Positions 25,605 through 33,361 of a stretch of DNA of 61,989 nt are shown piece after piece. Below the pieces are notes generated by a model. The model was not told the origin of the DNA. It saw only the letters and a program-made list of their open reading frames with translations, and ran no database searches. The first letter of the stretch is position 1. Every line of letters begins with the position of its first letter. Source of the stretch: JAYFQF01 sp034927285 (GTDB lineage Bacteria > Bacillota > Peptococcia > DRI-13 > UBA5745); NCBI GenBank assembly GCA_034927285.1, contig JAYFQF010000047.1, forward strand, positions 1 through 61,989. Reading direction: 5' to 3'. Made by a program: the position numbers and the translations under genes.

Positions 25605-26420
25605 ATGACGGCCAAAACGGAACTGCTTTACCTGATCCGCACGCTTTTGCAGCAGGAGCCCGCATATCAGGGGATCCTGATCCCCGGGGACGATGACCGG
25701 CAGCGGAGGCTTTTCCGGGATCTGATGAACCTTTGGCAGCCCGGTCCCCTGCCGGAGGAATTCTGGCGTCTCCAGGACCGGCTGCTGCAGGAGGAGCTGG
25801 CCCAACGGGGAATCGTCGAAGCGGCGGCGCTGCCCGTTGTGCCCGGAAGACCCAGACTGGCTCTTTGGCAGGGGGATATTACCAGGCTGGCGGCGGACGC
25901 TGTGGTAAATGCCGCCAACAGCCGGCTTTTGGGCTGCTTCGTGCCCGGGCATCTGTGCATAGATAACGTGATCCATTCGGCGGCTGGGCTGCAGCTGCGC
26001 CGGGAATGCGCGGAGCTTATGGCGGCCCAGGGCTTTCCGGAACCCACAGGCGGGGCGAAGATCACCAAAGGCTATAATTTGCCGGCAAAGTATGTCCTCC
26101 ATACGGTGGGCCCCGTAGTGGAAAACTTGCCCCCGGGAGGAAAGCCTTCTGCCGGGGACTGCGCAAGCCTGGCTTCCTGCTATCGCTCCTGCCTGGGGCT
26201 GGCGGCGGAACGGGAGCTGGAGACCGTGGCCTTTTGCTGCATTTCCACCGGCGTATTTCATTTTCCCCGGGAAACTGCCGGGGCGATCGCCCTGGAAACC
26301 GTTGAAGATTTCCTGGCAGGGAATAGCCGGATAAAAAAGGTGATTTTCAATGTTTTTTTGGATGAGGATAAACGCGTTTACCAAAAGCTGCTGGGGCTTG
26401 CCCAGGCGGATCCCAGCTGA
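25605..26420 (+). CDS. Zinc-binding macrodomain protein-ADP-ribose hydrolase
   Basis: Residues about 85-265 form a macrodomain: LALWQGDITRLAADAVVNAAN, then LLGCFVPGHLCIDNVIHSAAG, whose Cys-X-X-X-His-X-Cys arrangement is the zinc-site signature of Zn-macrodomains that remove ADP-ribose from proteins. GVFHFPRETAGAIAL completes the binding pocket. The N-terminal 80 residues are the usual helical extension of this subfamily. In Staphylococcus and Streptococcus such genes sit with a SirTM sirtuin, lipoate ligase and GcvH-L; none of those is here. GAGGAGG lies before the ATG, 12 bases after the transporter genes. Confidence 0.88.
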   Translation: MTAKTELLYLIRTLLQQEPAYQGILIPGDDDRQRRLFRDLMNLWQPGPLPEEFWRLQDRLLQEELAQRGIVEAAALPVVPGRPRLALWQGDITRLAADAVVNAANSRLLGCFVPGHLCIDNVIHSAAGLQLRRECAELMAAQGFPEPTGGAKITKGYNLPAKYVLHTVGPVVENLPPGGKPSAGDCASLASCYRSCLGLAAERELETVAFCCISTGVFHFPRETAGAIALETVEDFLAGNSRIKKVIFNVFLDEDKRVYQKLLGLAQADPS

Positions 26421-26444
26421 AGGCTTAAGCGTCGGAAGCATGGC

Positions 26445-26491
26445 GGAAAAACACCGGCCGGCGGGGGGATCCGCCTGGCCGGTGTTTTTCC
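26445..26491. terminator. Bidirectional terminator between macrodomain and DegV genes
   Basis: GGAAAAACACCGGCC and its exact reverse complement flank a GGCGG/CCGCC inner stem, giving A/T tracts on both sides. It separates two convergent genes. Confidence 0.9.
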
Positions 26492-26531
26492 GGGAAAAGA
26501 TATGTTTATTTTGGGGAAAACGGGAGCCGGG

Positions 26532-27380
26532 TCACTTCAGGACGGCCTGGACCGCCACGGCGCCGGGGCCGCCCTGGGCGATGAAAACAGGGCTGAGTTC
26601 CAGAATCTCGATTTCGGTGCCGGGAAAAGTCTCCCGCAGGAGCTGAGCCGCCTGCCCGGCCTTGACCGGATTATCGGCATGGGTAATGCTGATCAGCCAG
26701 TCCCCGCCGACTTCTGCCTGCTGAAAGCCGGCGGTTATGGCCTTTACCGCCCCGGCAAAGGTGCGGCAAAGGGCCGCCTTTTCCAGCTGCCGGCCGTCCC
26801 GGGTCTGGGTCATCACCGGCACCAGCTTCAGCAGTCCCCCCAGGGAGGCGGCCCAGGGAGCCAGACGGCCGCCGCGTTTTAAAAAGTCAAAATCCAGAGG
26901 GATCAGATAAGACTTGTGGTGCTTCAGAGAAGGCTCCAGCTTTTCCAGAATTTCCGGCACGTCAAGACCTGAAGCGGCCAGGCGGGCGGCTTTATCCGCG
27001 ATGTAGCGGTGAGGTCCGCAGAGGGTGCCGGAATTCACGACAAATATATTCTCCGGGTCTTCGGATATTTCCCGGGCGCCGGCGGCGGAAAGATAGGTGC
27101 CGGACAAGCCGTCGGCCATGCTGATATTAATGATTTTTCGGCCGCGGCATTCCCGATAACAGGCCAAAATATCGCCGATAGCCGGCTGGGAGCTGCGGGG
27201 AATGCCGCCGGAGCGGATTTTGGCGATGAACTCCGCAGGGGTGATTTCCACATATTCTTTATAGCTTTCTTCCCCGATATGCACGCTGAGAGGAGAAACC
27301 AAAATCCCTTTTTCCCGGGCCGCCGCCGGCGAATAGAGGGTGGAGGTGTCGGCGAGGATTTGTACTTTTTCCTGATCCAT
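26532..27380 (-). CDS. DegV family fatty-acid-binding protein
   Basis: The 282-residue protein has the DegV layout: ILADTSTLYSPAAAREKGI, VSPLSVHIGEESYKE, IPRSSQPAIGDI (conserved Ser-Gln-Pro) and the MADGLSGTYLSA loop. Family members bind a fatty acid and can feed a fatty acid kinase (FakB role), though no kinase gene is nearby. AAGGGGA lies about 12 bases before the ATG. It is monocistronic by appearance. Confidence 0.92.
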   Translation of the reverse strand: MDQEKVQILADTSTLYSPAAAREKGILVSPLSVHIGEESYKEYVEITPAEFIAKIRSGGIPRSSQPAIGDILACYRECRGRKIINISMADGLSGTYLSAAGAREISEDPENIFVVNSGTLCGPHRYIADKAARLAASGLDVPEILEKLEPSLKHHKSYLIPLDFDFLKRGGRLAPWAASLGGLLKLVPVMTQTRDGRQLEKAALCRTFAGAVKAITAGFQQAEVGGDWLISITHADNPVKAGQAAQLLRETFPGTEIEILELSPVFIAQGGPGAVAVQAVLK

Positions 27381-27527
27381 ATGGTTCGAAGATCCCCTTT
27401 ACCTAGTTTTTGATATTATATTAGCACATGACTAATATTAGATCAACTAAAATTTAAAATATTGTAAATATTGACGGGCCGGCAGGGCTGCGCTAAAATA
27501 ATAAAAACGGTTTATTTAGGAGGTCTG

Positions 27528-28076
27528 ATGATGGCGGAAAATGCCCTGGAGCTGCCAAGGGAGGCTGCGGATAAATACCTGAATTTTCATTGCCCGCGCT
27601 ATGATGAACTGCCTGCCATCCAACTGTATCTGGATCAGGTGATCCGGGTGATCAACGACGCTCTGGAAGCCTTTTTCTCTATGGAGGGAGAAAAGCTGAT
27701 CACCGGCGCCATGATTAATAATTATGTGAAGCAAAAAGTGGTGCCGCCGCCGAAAAAAAAGCTGTATGACCGCAGCCAGCTGACCCGCCTCCTGGTGGTG
27801 GCCATTTTGAAACAGGTTTTTACCATACCGGAGATCAGCCGGCTTTTCGAGGTTCAGCAGGCCACCTATCCTTTGGAAAAGGCCTATGATTATTTTTGCG
27901 CGGAGCTGGAAAATGCTCTGCGGGTGACCTTTGGCCGCCAGGAAGGGTCTATGCCTTCCCTGGAAACAAAAAAGACCGCTCAGACAGAACTTTTGCGGTC
28001 CATGGTATTGGCGGTGGCAAATAAAACCTATGTGCAGACCTATGTAAGGCTGGTCCGGCCCGGGGCCGAATCCTGA
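27528..28076 (+). CDS. DUF1836 domain protein
   Basis: Start placed at ATG 27528 behind TAGGAGGT; a second ATG follows at once. The 182-residue protein contains the DUF1836 core (GAMINNYVKQKVVPPPKKKLYDR, then LLVVAILKQVFTIPEISRLF), a winged-helix-like domain of unknown role widespread in Firmicutes. No membrane segment. Its terminator hairpin starts inside the last coding codons. A tRNA-like gene lies just downstream on the other strand. Confidence 0.85.
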   Translation: MMAENALELPREAADKYLNFHCPRYDELPAIQLYLDQVIRVINDALEAFFSMEGEKLITGAMINNYVKQKVVPPPKKKLYDRSQLTRLLVVAILKQVFTIPEISRLFEVQQATYPLEKAYDYFCAELENALRVTFGRQEGSMPSLETKKTAQTELLRSMVLAVANKTYVQTYVRLVRPGAES

Positions 28077-28097
28077 CCCGGCGCCGGCCGTTTTTTT
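28056..28097 (+). terminator. Terminator overlapping the DUF1836 stop codon
   Basis: CGGCC/GGCCG outer stem (28056-28060, 28086-28090), GG/CC, and GCCG/CGGC inner stem, followed by seven T. The 5' arm lies within the coding sequence. Confidence 0.75.
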
Positions 28098-28147
28098 ATG
28101 CCGGGCGCGCCGCCGGAACCGCTTTTTATGCCGGCTGCGCCGCCGCA
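28088..28147. repeat. About 30-bp tandem duplication
   Basis: Two units of the pattern CCG, T-tract, ATGCCGG, then GCGCCGCCG occur head to tail, the first including the T-tract of the DUF1836 terminator. Confidence 0.6.
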
Positions 28148-28164
28148 TAATCCGGAATTTTTGG

Positions 28165-28219
28165 AAAAAAAAACAAAGCCGGCTATTCTCAGGGTTCCCC
28201 CGGAGAGCAGACGGCTTTG
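28165..28219 (-). terminator. Terminator of the tRNA-like gene
   Basis: On the minus strand CAAAGCCG (28219-28212) pairs with CGGCTTTG (28181-28174) and nine T follow. It lies four bases past the tRNA-like 3' end. Confidence 0.85.
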
Positions 28220-28222
28220 CCT

Positions 28223-28295
28223 TGGAGACGACAGGATTCGAACCTGTGTATTCAGGTGCCACTTACCTGAGTGCTACCTCTGCACCACGATCTCC
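28223..28295 (-). tRNA. Atypical tRNA-like gene, nominal anticodon GTG, lacking U33
   Basis: Reading the minus strand, the body folds as a cloverleaf: acceptor GGAGA(T)CG with CGTCTCC (one bulged T), T8/G9, D arm GTGC-AGAGGTA-GCAC with G18G19 and A21, anticodon arm CAGGT-AAGTGGC-ACCTG, variable loop AATAC, T arm ACAGG-TTCGAAT-CCTGT and discriminator A; no CCA is encoded. G15-C48, T54, T55, C56 and A58 are conserved. Two features are abnormal: base 33 is A instead of T, and the acceptor stem has an inserted base. The nominal anticodon GUG would be histidine, but G-1 and C73 of tRNA-His are absent. It has its own promoter and terminator, so it appears to be an expressed pseudo-tRNA rather than debris. 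Confidence 0.8.
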
Positions 28296-28310
28296 GATAC
28301 TTCAGCCATG

Positions 28311-28339
28311 ATTATACCAATTTACGCTTGGTTTTGCAA
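28311..28339 (-). promoter_or_regulatory. Promoter of the tRNA-like gene
   Basis: On the minus strand TTGCAA (28339-28334), a 17-base spacer and a consensus TATAAT (28316-28311) lie 15 bases before the tRNA-like 5' end, so transcription should begin about 9 bases upstream of it. Confidence 0.8.
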
Positions 28340-28389
28340 ATCCGGGATAATTTACAGCCCCGTGAGAATAATTGTAAAAAGAAAAAAAT

Positions 28390-28418
28390 TTTACCGTAAG
28401 CAAGTTTTATAGTATAAT
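28390..28418 (+). promoter_or_regulatory. Promoter of rsmD
   Basis: TTTACC (28390-28395), 17-base spacer and TATAAT (28413-28418), 20 bases before the rsmD start. It is divergent from the tRNA-like gene promoter. Confidence 0.75.
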
Positions 28419-28438
28419 AACGTTCAGGAGTGGGATTT

Positions 28439-28999
28439 ATGCGAGTTATTGCCGGCAGCGCCCGGGGACATAAGCTGAGTTGCCTGCCGGGTGAGAGTAT
28501 TCGTCCCACCCTGGACCGGATCAGGGAGGCGGTGTTCAGCAGCCTGACGCCCTGGTTGCCGGAAAGTAAGGTATTGGATCTTTTCGGCGGCACCGGCGCC
28601 ATGGGGATCGAGGCGTTGAGCCGGGGAGCGGCCCAGGCCGTGTTTTTGGATACGGATCCCCGGGCGGTAAGGCTGATCGAAGAAAATCTGCGCTTTTGCA
28701 GGCTTTGGCGGCCGGGCGTAAAGGCGATCCGGGCCGACGCCCTGGAGTGGCTGGAGGCCTTCCGGCCGGCGGAGGAAGAAGGCTTTGATCTGATTTTTGC
28801 CGATCCCCCCTATCAAAAAGGGGTTTATCCCGCTGTTTTGGAACGGATTTATCGCCGGCAGCTCCTTTCACCGGCAGGGATCCTGGTGGTGGAAAGCCCG
28901 AAGAACCTGGAGCTTCCCGGGGAGGAAGGGCTCTTGTACCGGGAAAAAGAAAAAACATACGGCGACGTTCGGATCACATATTATAAATTAAAGAATTAG
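28439..28999 (+). CDS. rsmD: 16S rRNA (guanine966-N2) methyltransferase
   Basis: Start taken at ATG 28439 (MRVIAGSARGHKL) with AGGAG upstream; a GTG at 28430 overlaps that site. The 186-residue protein has the SAM-binding motif VLDLFGGTGAMGIEALSRGA (about residues 42-62), a following D-T-D, and the catalytic DLIFADPPY (about 118-126). It methylates G966 of 16S rRNA. The conserved neighbour coaD, usual after rsmD, is not here; a coiled-coil protein follows by 13 bases. Confidence 0.93.
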   Translation: MRVIAGSARGHKLSCLPGESIRPTLDRIREAVFSSLTPWLPESKVLDLFGGTGAMGIEALSRGAAQAVFLDTDPRAVRLIEENLRFCRLWRPGVKAIRADALEWLEAFRPAEEEGFDLIFADPPYQKGVYPAVLERIYRRQLLSPAGILVVESPKNLELPGEEGLLYREKEKTYGDVRITYYKLKN

Positions 29000-29012
29000 G
29001 GGGATTTACATT

Positions 29013-29528
29013 ATGGAAATTCTGGATCTTTTGGAGGAATTTGAGGGGATTATCGAGGGAAGCGGGCGGATCCCCATGACCGGCAAGGTAGTCATTCATG
29101 AAGAAGTCCTTTATAATTATCTGGATAAGTTCCGTGCTTATCTTCCCCAATCTATCCGTGATGCGGAATATATTCTGCGGGAAAAAGAGAGAATCATGGC
29201 TGAAGCCGTAAAGGAAGGCGAAGGGATCATCGAGCAGGCCCGGCTGAAATGCCAGCGGCTGGCCGGTGAAAGCGAAATCGTCAAGCAGGCCATAATCCAG
29301 GGCGAGCAGATCGTGGCCCAGTCCAAACAGGAGGCAAAATCCCTGATCAGCGGGGCCTATACCTATTCGGAAGAAGTCATGAGCGCTTTGCAAAAAGAGC
29401 TGGAAGGCACCTTGAAGATGATCCGTTCCGGTCGGGAAGCCATCCGGACAAATTTGCCGCCGGTAAATGTAAGCGACATAAAGACGGCCAGAGGCCAGCA
29501 GCCGGAAGAAGAATACCAGGAAGAATAA
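29013..29528 (+). CDS. Coiled-coil protein, DivIVA/ATPase-subunit-like, unknown role
   Basis: The 171-residue product begins MEILDLLEEFEGIIEGSGRI and is mostly charged helix (about residues 55-140, with EGEGIIEQARLKCQRLAGES). Similar proteins follow rsmD or coaD in Clostridia and are annotated as ATPase or V-type ATPase subunit H-like on the basis of coiled-coil content only. No membrane segment or catalytic motif. GGGGG lies before the ATG, 13 bases after rsmD, so the two are co-transcribed. Role unknown. Confidence 0.75.
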   Translation: MEILDLLEEFEGIIEGSGRIPMTGKVVIHEEVLYNYLDKFRAYLPQSIRDAEYILREKERIMAEAVKEGEGIIEQARLKCQRLAGESEIVKQAIIQGEQIVAQSKQEAKSLISGAYTYSEEVMSALQKELEGTLKMIRSGREAIRTNLPPVNVSDIKTARGQQPEEEYQEE

Positions 29529-29864
29529 ATCCCCGGCTTTGGCTTTGGACAGATAAGACTGAACAGGGATTGGAGTTGAGAAGATGCGCAAACTTTCTTG
29601 CTGAAGATGAACATCATCTGCATGCGAAATCTGTCTTTGCCCTGCCTTCCTTGAACCGGGAAGCAGGGAGGATAAGGGCGGTCCATAGCGGCCGGCCGGG
29701 GTTTTGTGTGCGAAAGCAGGAAGGATGCCGTCGAAAATACACGCTTACCTGGTAGGGCCGATTCATAGGCCTATACTGCGCTTATTTTGGATGCGGAATT
29801 CTTTCCTGCATCCATTTTTTTGCCGGCACCGGGAAAAGTCCGGCAGGCGCAGGAGGGATTGTTT
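29529..29864. other. 336-base gap between the coiled-coil and ABC-F genes
   Basis: No frame with a ribosome binding site is visible; a 61-codon frame at 29570 has no support. A terminator-like hairpin near 29789 may belong to an ABC-F leader, since several antibiotic-resistance ABC-F genes are controlled by attenuation. No known riboswitch was recognised. Confidence 0.4.
29789..29821 (+). terminator. Terminator or attenuator 44 bases upstream of the ABC-F start
   Basis: GGATGC/GCATCC (29789-29794, 29808-29813) closes a short loop and is followed by ATTTTTTT. It lies close to the ABC-F start codon, leaving little room for a promoter, so readthrough control is possible. Confidence 0.7.
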
Positions 29865-31484
29865 ATGTCGATGATATCGGTGGAAAATTTAAGCTTTACC
29901 TATGAGGGAAGCTACGACCCGGTCTTTGAAGGCGTTTCCTTTCAATTGGACACCGACTGGAAGCTGGGCTTCATCGGCCGCAACGGCCGGGGAAAAACCA
30001 CCCTTTTACGGTTATTGCAGGGCCGTTATGAATACGGCGGAAAAATCACGGCGTCAGTAGAATTCACGTATTTTCCCTATGAGGTGGCGGATACCGGCCG
30101 GGATGCCCTGGAAGTGGCGGAAAGCCTGGATCCTAAGCTGCAGTTATGGCAGTTGGTCCGGGAGCTTTCCCTGCTGTCCCTGGAGGAGGAGATCCTTTAC
30201 CGGCCTTTTTCTTCCTTAAGCAATGGTGAGCAGACCAAGGTGCTTTTAGCTCTTTTGTTTTTGCGGGAAAATGCCTTTTTATTGATCGACGAACCTACCA
30301 ATCATCTGGATATGGAGGCCAGGGCTCAGGTGAGCCGGTATTTGAACAGGAAAAAGGGCTACATCCTGGTTTCCCATGACCGTAGTTTTCTGGACGGCTG
30401 CATCGACCACGTGCTGTCCATTAATCGGGGGGATATCGAGGTCCAGCAGGGAAATTTCAGCACCTGGCAGAAAAACCGGGAATATCAGGACCAGTATGAG
30501 CTGGCGGAAAATCAGCGGCTGAAGCGGGAAATCCGGCAATTGGAGGAAGGCGCCCGCCGGGCCGCCCAGTGGTCGGAAGCCGTGGAAAAAACCAAGTTCG
30601 GCCAGAGAAATTCCGGAATCAAACCGGACAAGGGATATATCGGCCACCGGGCCGCCAAGATGATGAAGCGGTCCAAGACGGCGGAACGCCGCCGGGAAGA
30701 AAAGCTGCAGGAAAAGGCCGGCCTGTTAAAGAATCTGGAGCAGGTCAGGGAGCTGAAGATCGTGCCCCTGAAGCATTACGCTCAGAAGCTGGCGGAGGCG
30801 GAAAACCTGACATTGTATTATGGAGAAAAAAGGGCCTCGGGGCCGGTGTCTTTTTCCATAAACCACGGCGACAGGATCGCCCTGAGCGGCCGGAACGGCT
30901 GCGGCAAGTCCAGCCTTCTGAAGTGGATAATCACGCAAAACGGCAAAGCGCCGGAAGGTTTTTTCCCGCCGCAGCTTCCGCCGACCGGCACAGAAGGAAC
31001 AAAAGCCGGCATGGGAGACCCTTTGCCGGACAGGGAAAACACACCGGCAGCCGGGAAAGCGGCGCCCTCCCTCGGCCAGACCTTGCGCGGAGAGGGGACC
31101 CTGCGGCTGGCCAGCGGTCTGATCCTTTCCTGGCTGCCTCAGGACGCCTCTTTTCTGACCGGAGACCTAAGGGATTTTGCCCGGGCCCGGGAAATCGACG
31201 AGAGTTTATTGAAATCAATTTTGCGTAAGCTGGACTTTTCCCGGGTACAATTTGAAAAGGACATGGCCCTTTACAGCGGCGGACAGAAAAAAAAGGTGCT
31301 TCTGGCCGCCAGCCTTTGCCGGGAAGCTCACCTGTATCTTTGGGATGAACCCTTGAACTATATCGATGTTTTGTCCCGGATACAGATCGAAGAGCTGATC
31401 CTGACGTATGAACCCACCATGATCTTTGTGGAGCATGACCGGGCCTTTGTGGACCGGGTGGCTACAGGCCTGGTAAAGCTCTGA
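29865..31484 (+). CDS. ABC-F family ribosome-protection-type ATPase, Lsa-like
   Basis: Start placed at ATG 29865 behind AGGAGGG. The 539-residue soluble protein has two ABC domains without membrane segments: Walker A GRNGRGKTT and GRNGCGKSS, signatures LSNGEQTKV and YSGGQKKKV, Walker B LLIDEPTNHLD and LYLWDEPLNYID. The start (ENLSFTYEGSYDPVFEGVSF, TDWKLGFIGRNGRGKTTLL) resembles Lsa/Vga proteins that displace lincosamides, streptogramin A or pleuromutilins from the ribosome. The linker between the domains (about residues 215-310) is the part that would enter the ribosome. A proline/glycine-rich insertion of about 30 residues interrupts the second domain. Drug protection is an inference from family; a housekeeping translation role is possible. 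Confidence 0.88.
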   Translation: MSMISVENLSFTYEGSYDPVFEGVSFQLDTDWKLGFIGRNGRGKTTLLRLLQGRYEYGGKITASVEFTYFPYEVADTGRDALEVAESLDPKLQLWQLVRELSLLSLEEEILYRPFSSLSNGEQTKVLLALLFLRENAFLLIDEPTNHLDMEARAQVSRYLNRKKGYILVSHDRSFLDGCIDHVLSINRGDIEVQQGNFSTWQKNREYQDQYELAENQRLKREIRQLEEGARRAAQWSEAVEKTKFGQRNSGIKPDKGYIGHRAAKMMKRSKTAERRREEKLQEKAGLLKNLEQVRELKIVPLKHYAQKLAEAENLTLYYGEKRASGPVSFSINHGDRIALSGRNGCGKSSLLKWIITQNGKAPEGFFPPQLPPTGTEGTKAGMGDPLPDRENTPAAGKAAPSLGQTLRGEGTLRLASGLILSWLPQDASFLTGDLRDFARAREIDESLLKSILRKLDFSRVQFEKDMALYSGGQKKKVLLAASLCREAHLYLWDEPLNYIDVLSRIQIEELILTYEPTMIFVEHDRAFVDRVATGLVKL

Positions 31485-31518
31485 GCAAGACTTTCAGGGG
31501 GCGTTAACGGCGGTCAAA

Positions 31519-31563
31519 CAGGCGGCTGCCGGCGGTTTTAACAGGCCGGCCGCCTGCTTTTTT
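31519..31563 (+). terminator. Terminator after ABC-F
   Basis: CAGGCGGC (31519-31526) pairs with GCCGCCTG (31549-31556), then CTTTTTT. Confidence 0.8.
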
Positions 31564-31596
31564 CCGGGCCCCGGGATGCTTAATCGGGAGGAAAGG

Positions 31597-32313
31597 ATGA
31601 ACAAAGGGATTTTAGAGGAAAGCATGAGCGAAGGAATTTTATTTGATCTGGACGGCACGCTCTGGGATTCGGCGGCGGAAGTGCTGGCTTCCTGGAACCA
31701 AAGCCTGAAGCGGCACGGGGTAGGCAAGGTGATCGCTAAAGAAGAAATGGAAGCCCAGATGGGCAGGGTACTGGAAGACATCTTTGCCTCTTTCTTTCCC
31801 CAGGCCGCGCCGGAATGCCGCCGGCAGCTGCTGGAGCATTGCAGCCGGGAAGAGCTGGAGCATATGCGCCGCCGGGGAGGCAGGCTTTACCCAGGGCTGG
31901 GCGGGGTACTGGAAGACCTGTCCGCCGCGGGTTATCGCCTTTTCATTGTCAGCAACTGCCAAAAAGGCTATATCGAGGCTTTCCTGGAGTTCAGCGGTTT
32001 AGGAGCCTGCTTTGCGGATTGGGCCTGGGCCGGCGGGCCAGGAGGCTCAAAAGCGGAGAATATCCGGCTGCTTACAGAACGTCAGGGACTTAAGAAAGCC
32101 CTTTATGTGGGGGATACCGCCTGGGATCAGGAGGCGGCCGGGCAGGCGGGGATTCCCTTTATCCACGCCGCTTACGGTTATGGCAGCGTCGGGGAGGGCT
32201 TCACGCCGGCTATCGGTTCCCTGGCTGAGCTGCCCGCAGCGGTGGCAAAGGTTTTTAAGGCCTGGCCTGAAGGATGCTACGACGACAGGACTTTTTCTGG
32301 GGGGATTTTGTGA
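31597..32313 (+). CDS. HAD-superfamily phosphatase
   Basis: The 238-residue protein has the four HAD motifs: FDLDGTLWDS (about residue 15), IVSNC (about 112), GSKAENI with the motif III lysine, and VGDTAWDQEAA. The cap region between motifs I and II is helical, as in phosphoglycolate-phosphatase-like members. Substrate unknown. GGGAGG precedes ATG 31597; ATG 31624 with GAGGAAAG is a possible alternative. Its stop overlaps the azlC start (GTGA). Confidence 0.88.
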   Translation: MNKGILEESMSEGILFDLDGTLWDSAAEVLASWNQSLKRHGVGKVIAKEEMEAQMGRVLEDIFASFFPQAAPECRRQLLEHCSREELEHMRRRGGRLYPGLGGVLEDLSAAGYRLFIVSNCQKGYIEAFLEFSGLGACFADWAWAGGPGGSKAENIRLLTERQGLKKALYVGDTAWDQEAAGQAGIPFIHAAYGYGSVGEGFTPAIGSLAELPAAVAKVFKAWPEGCYDDRTFSGGIL

Positions 32314-33023
32314 CGGAGAATATCGGAAAAACCATCGCGTATGTGGTGAAAAAAACTATGCCGGTATTGCTGGGCTATGTCTTTTTGGGCATGGCCTTCG
32401 GCCTTTTGCTGCAGCAGGCCGGCTACGGCCTGATCTGGTCTTTTCTGGCCAGCCTGCTGGTCTATGGCGGCACGATCCAGTTTTTAATGATCGACTTCCT
32501 GACCGGCGGCGTCGGACTGACCACGGCGGCGGCCATGACCCTTTTGGTGAACGGCAGGCATGCCTTTTACGGCTTGTCCTTTATCCGGCGGTTCAAACAA
32601 ATGGGCAGGGCTTATCCTTATATGATTTTTTCACTGACCGACGAAACATACTCTCTGCTGTGCGCGGAAAACCCTCCGGCAGAGCTGAATGCCGACCGGG
32701 TATTATTTTTGATCGCCCTCTTCGATCAGCTGTACTGGCTTGCGGGCTCGGTTCTGGGAGGCCTTTTGGGACCGCTGATTCCCTTCAATACCAAAGGCAT
32801 CGACTTTGCCATGACGGCTTTATTTACGGTGATTTTCGTGGAGCAATGGCTGGAGAGCAGGAACCGGCTGCCGGCGCTGACGGGCCTGGTTTCCGGTATG
32901 CTCTGCCTGGCGGTCTTTGGCCCGGCCAACTTTATCCTGCCCTCTCTGGCGGTTACGGTGGGGATTTTGCTGGGGATGAAAGGCTATTATCTGAAAGAGG
33001 AAGAAAAGGAGGGGGAAGCATGA
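32310..33023 (+). CDS. azlC: AzlC family branched-chain amino acid permease subunit
   Basis: GTG 32310 chosen because GGGGGGA lies just upstream and it overlaps the HAD stop. The 237-residue membrane protein shows the AzlC core (GYVFLGMAFGLLLQQAGYG, VYGGTIQFLMIDFL, LLVNGRHAFYGLSF), exporting branched-chain amino acids together with AzlD. AzlD follows with a 4-base overlap. Confidence 0.92.
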   Translation: MTENIGKTIAYVVKKTMPVLLGYVFLGMAFGLLLQQAGYGLIWSFLASLLVYGGTIQFLMIDFLTGGVGLTTAAAMTLLVNGRHAFYGLSFIRRFKQMGRAYPYMIFSLTDETYSLLCAENPPAELNADRVLFLIALFDQLYWLAGSVLGGLLGPLIPFNTKGIDFAMTALFTVIFVEQWLESRNRLPALTGLVSGMLCLAVFGPANFILPSLAVTVGILLGMKGYYLKEEEKEGEA

Positions 33024-33346
33024 GTCCGGCCCATACTTTTTTGATGATTACGGTGATTGCCCTGTGCACCTTTTTTACGCGGCTGATCCCTTTTGCCCTT
33101 TTCGGCGGGGAAAAAGGGGTGCCGCCGGTGATCGTCTATCTGGGAAAATATCTGCCTCCGGCCATGATCGCCACTTTGATCGTCTACTGCCTGAAAAATG
33201 TGGAGTTTACCCGGTGGCCCTCGGGGATTCCGGAGTTATCGGCTGTGGCTTTGGTGGCCCTGCTCCATGTCTGGAAACGAAATAACCTGCTTTCCATCGG
33301 CTTAGGCACGGCTTTTTACATGATCTTGGTGCAATTTGTGTTTTAG
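33020..33346 (+). CDS. azlD: AzlD family branched-chain amino acid transport subunit
   Basis: The 108-residue protein with about three or four hydrophobic helices starts at ATGA, overlapping azlC, with GGAGGGGG upstream. TFFTRLIPFALFGGE and the YLGKYLPPAMIATLIVYC segment are typical of AzlD. A much longer frame runs through this position from 32012, but upstream of 33020 it is an out-of-frame shadow of the HAD and azlC genes. Confidence 0.9.
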   Translation: MSPAHTFLMITVIALCTFFTRLIPFALFGGEKGVPPVIVYLGKYLPPAMIATLIVYCLKNVEFTRWPSGIPELSAVALVALLHVWKRNNLLSIGLGTAFYMILVQFVF

Positions 33347-33361
33347 AAAGCCCCTTCGCCT

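Noticed and set aside
28223..28295. Plain tRNA-His
   Set aside because: The nominal anticodon is GTG, but U33, G-1 and C73 are missing, and the acceptor stem has a bulge.
32012..33346. 444-codon frame that appears to fuse HAD/azlC-region sequence to AzlD
   Set aside because: Only its last 108 codons are AzlD; the rest is an out-of-frame reading of the HAD and azlC genes.
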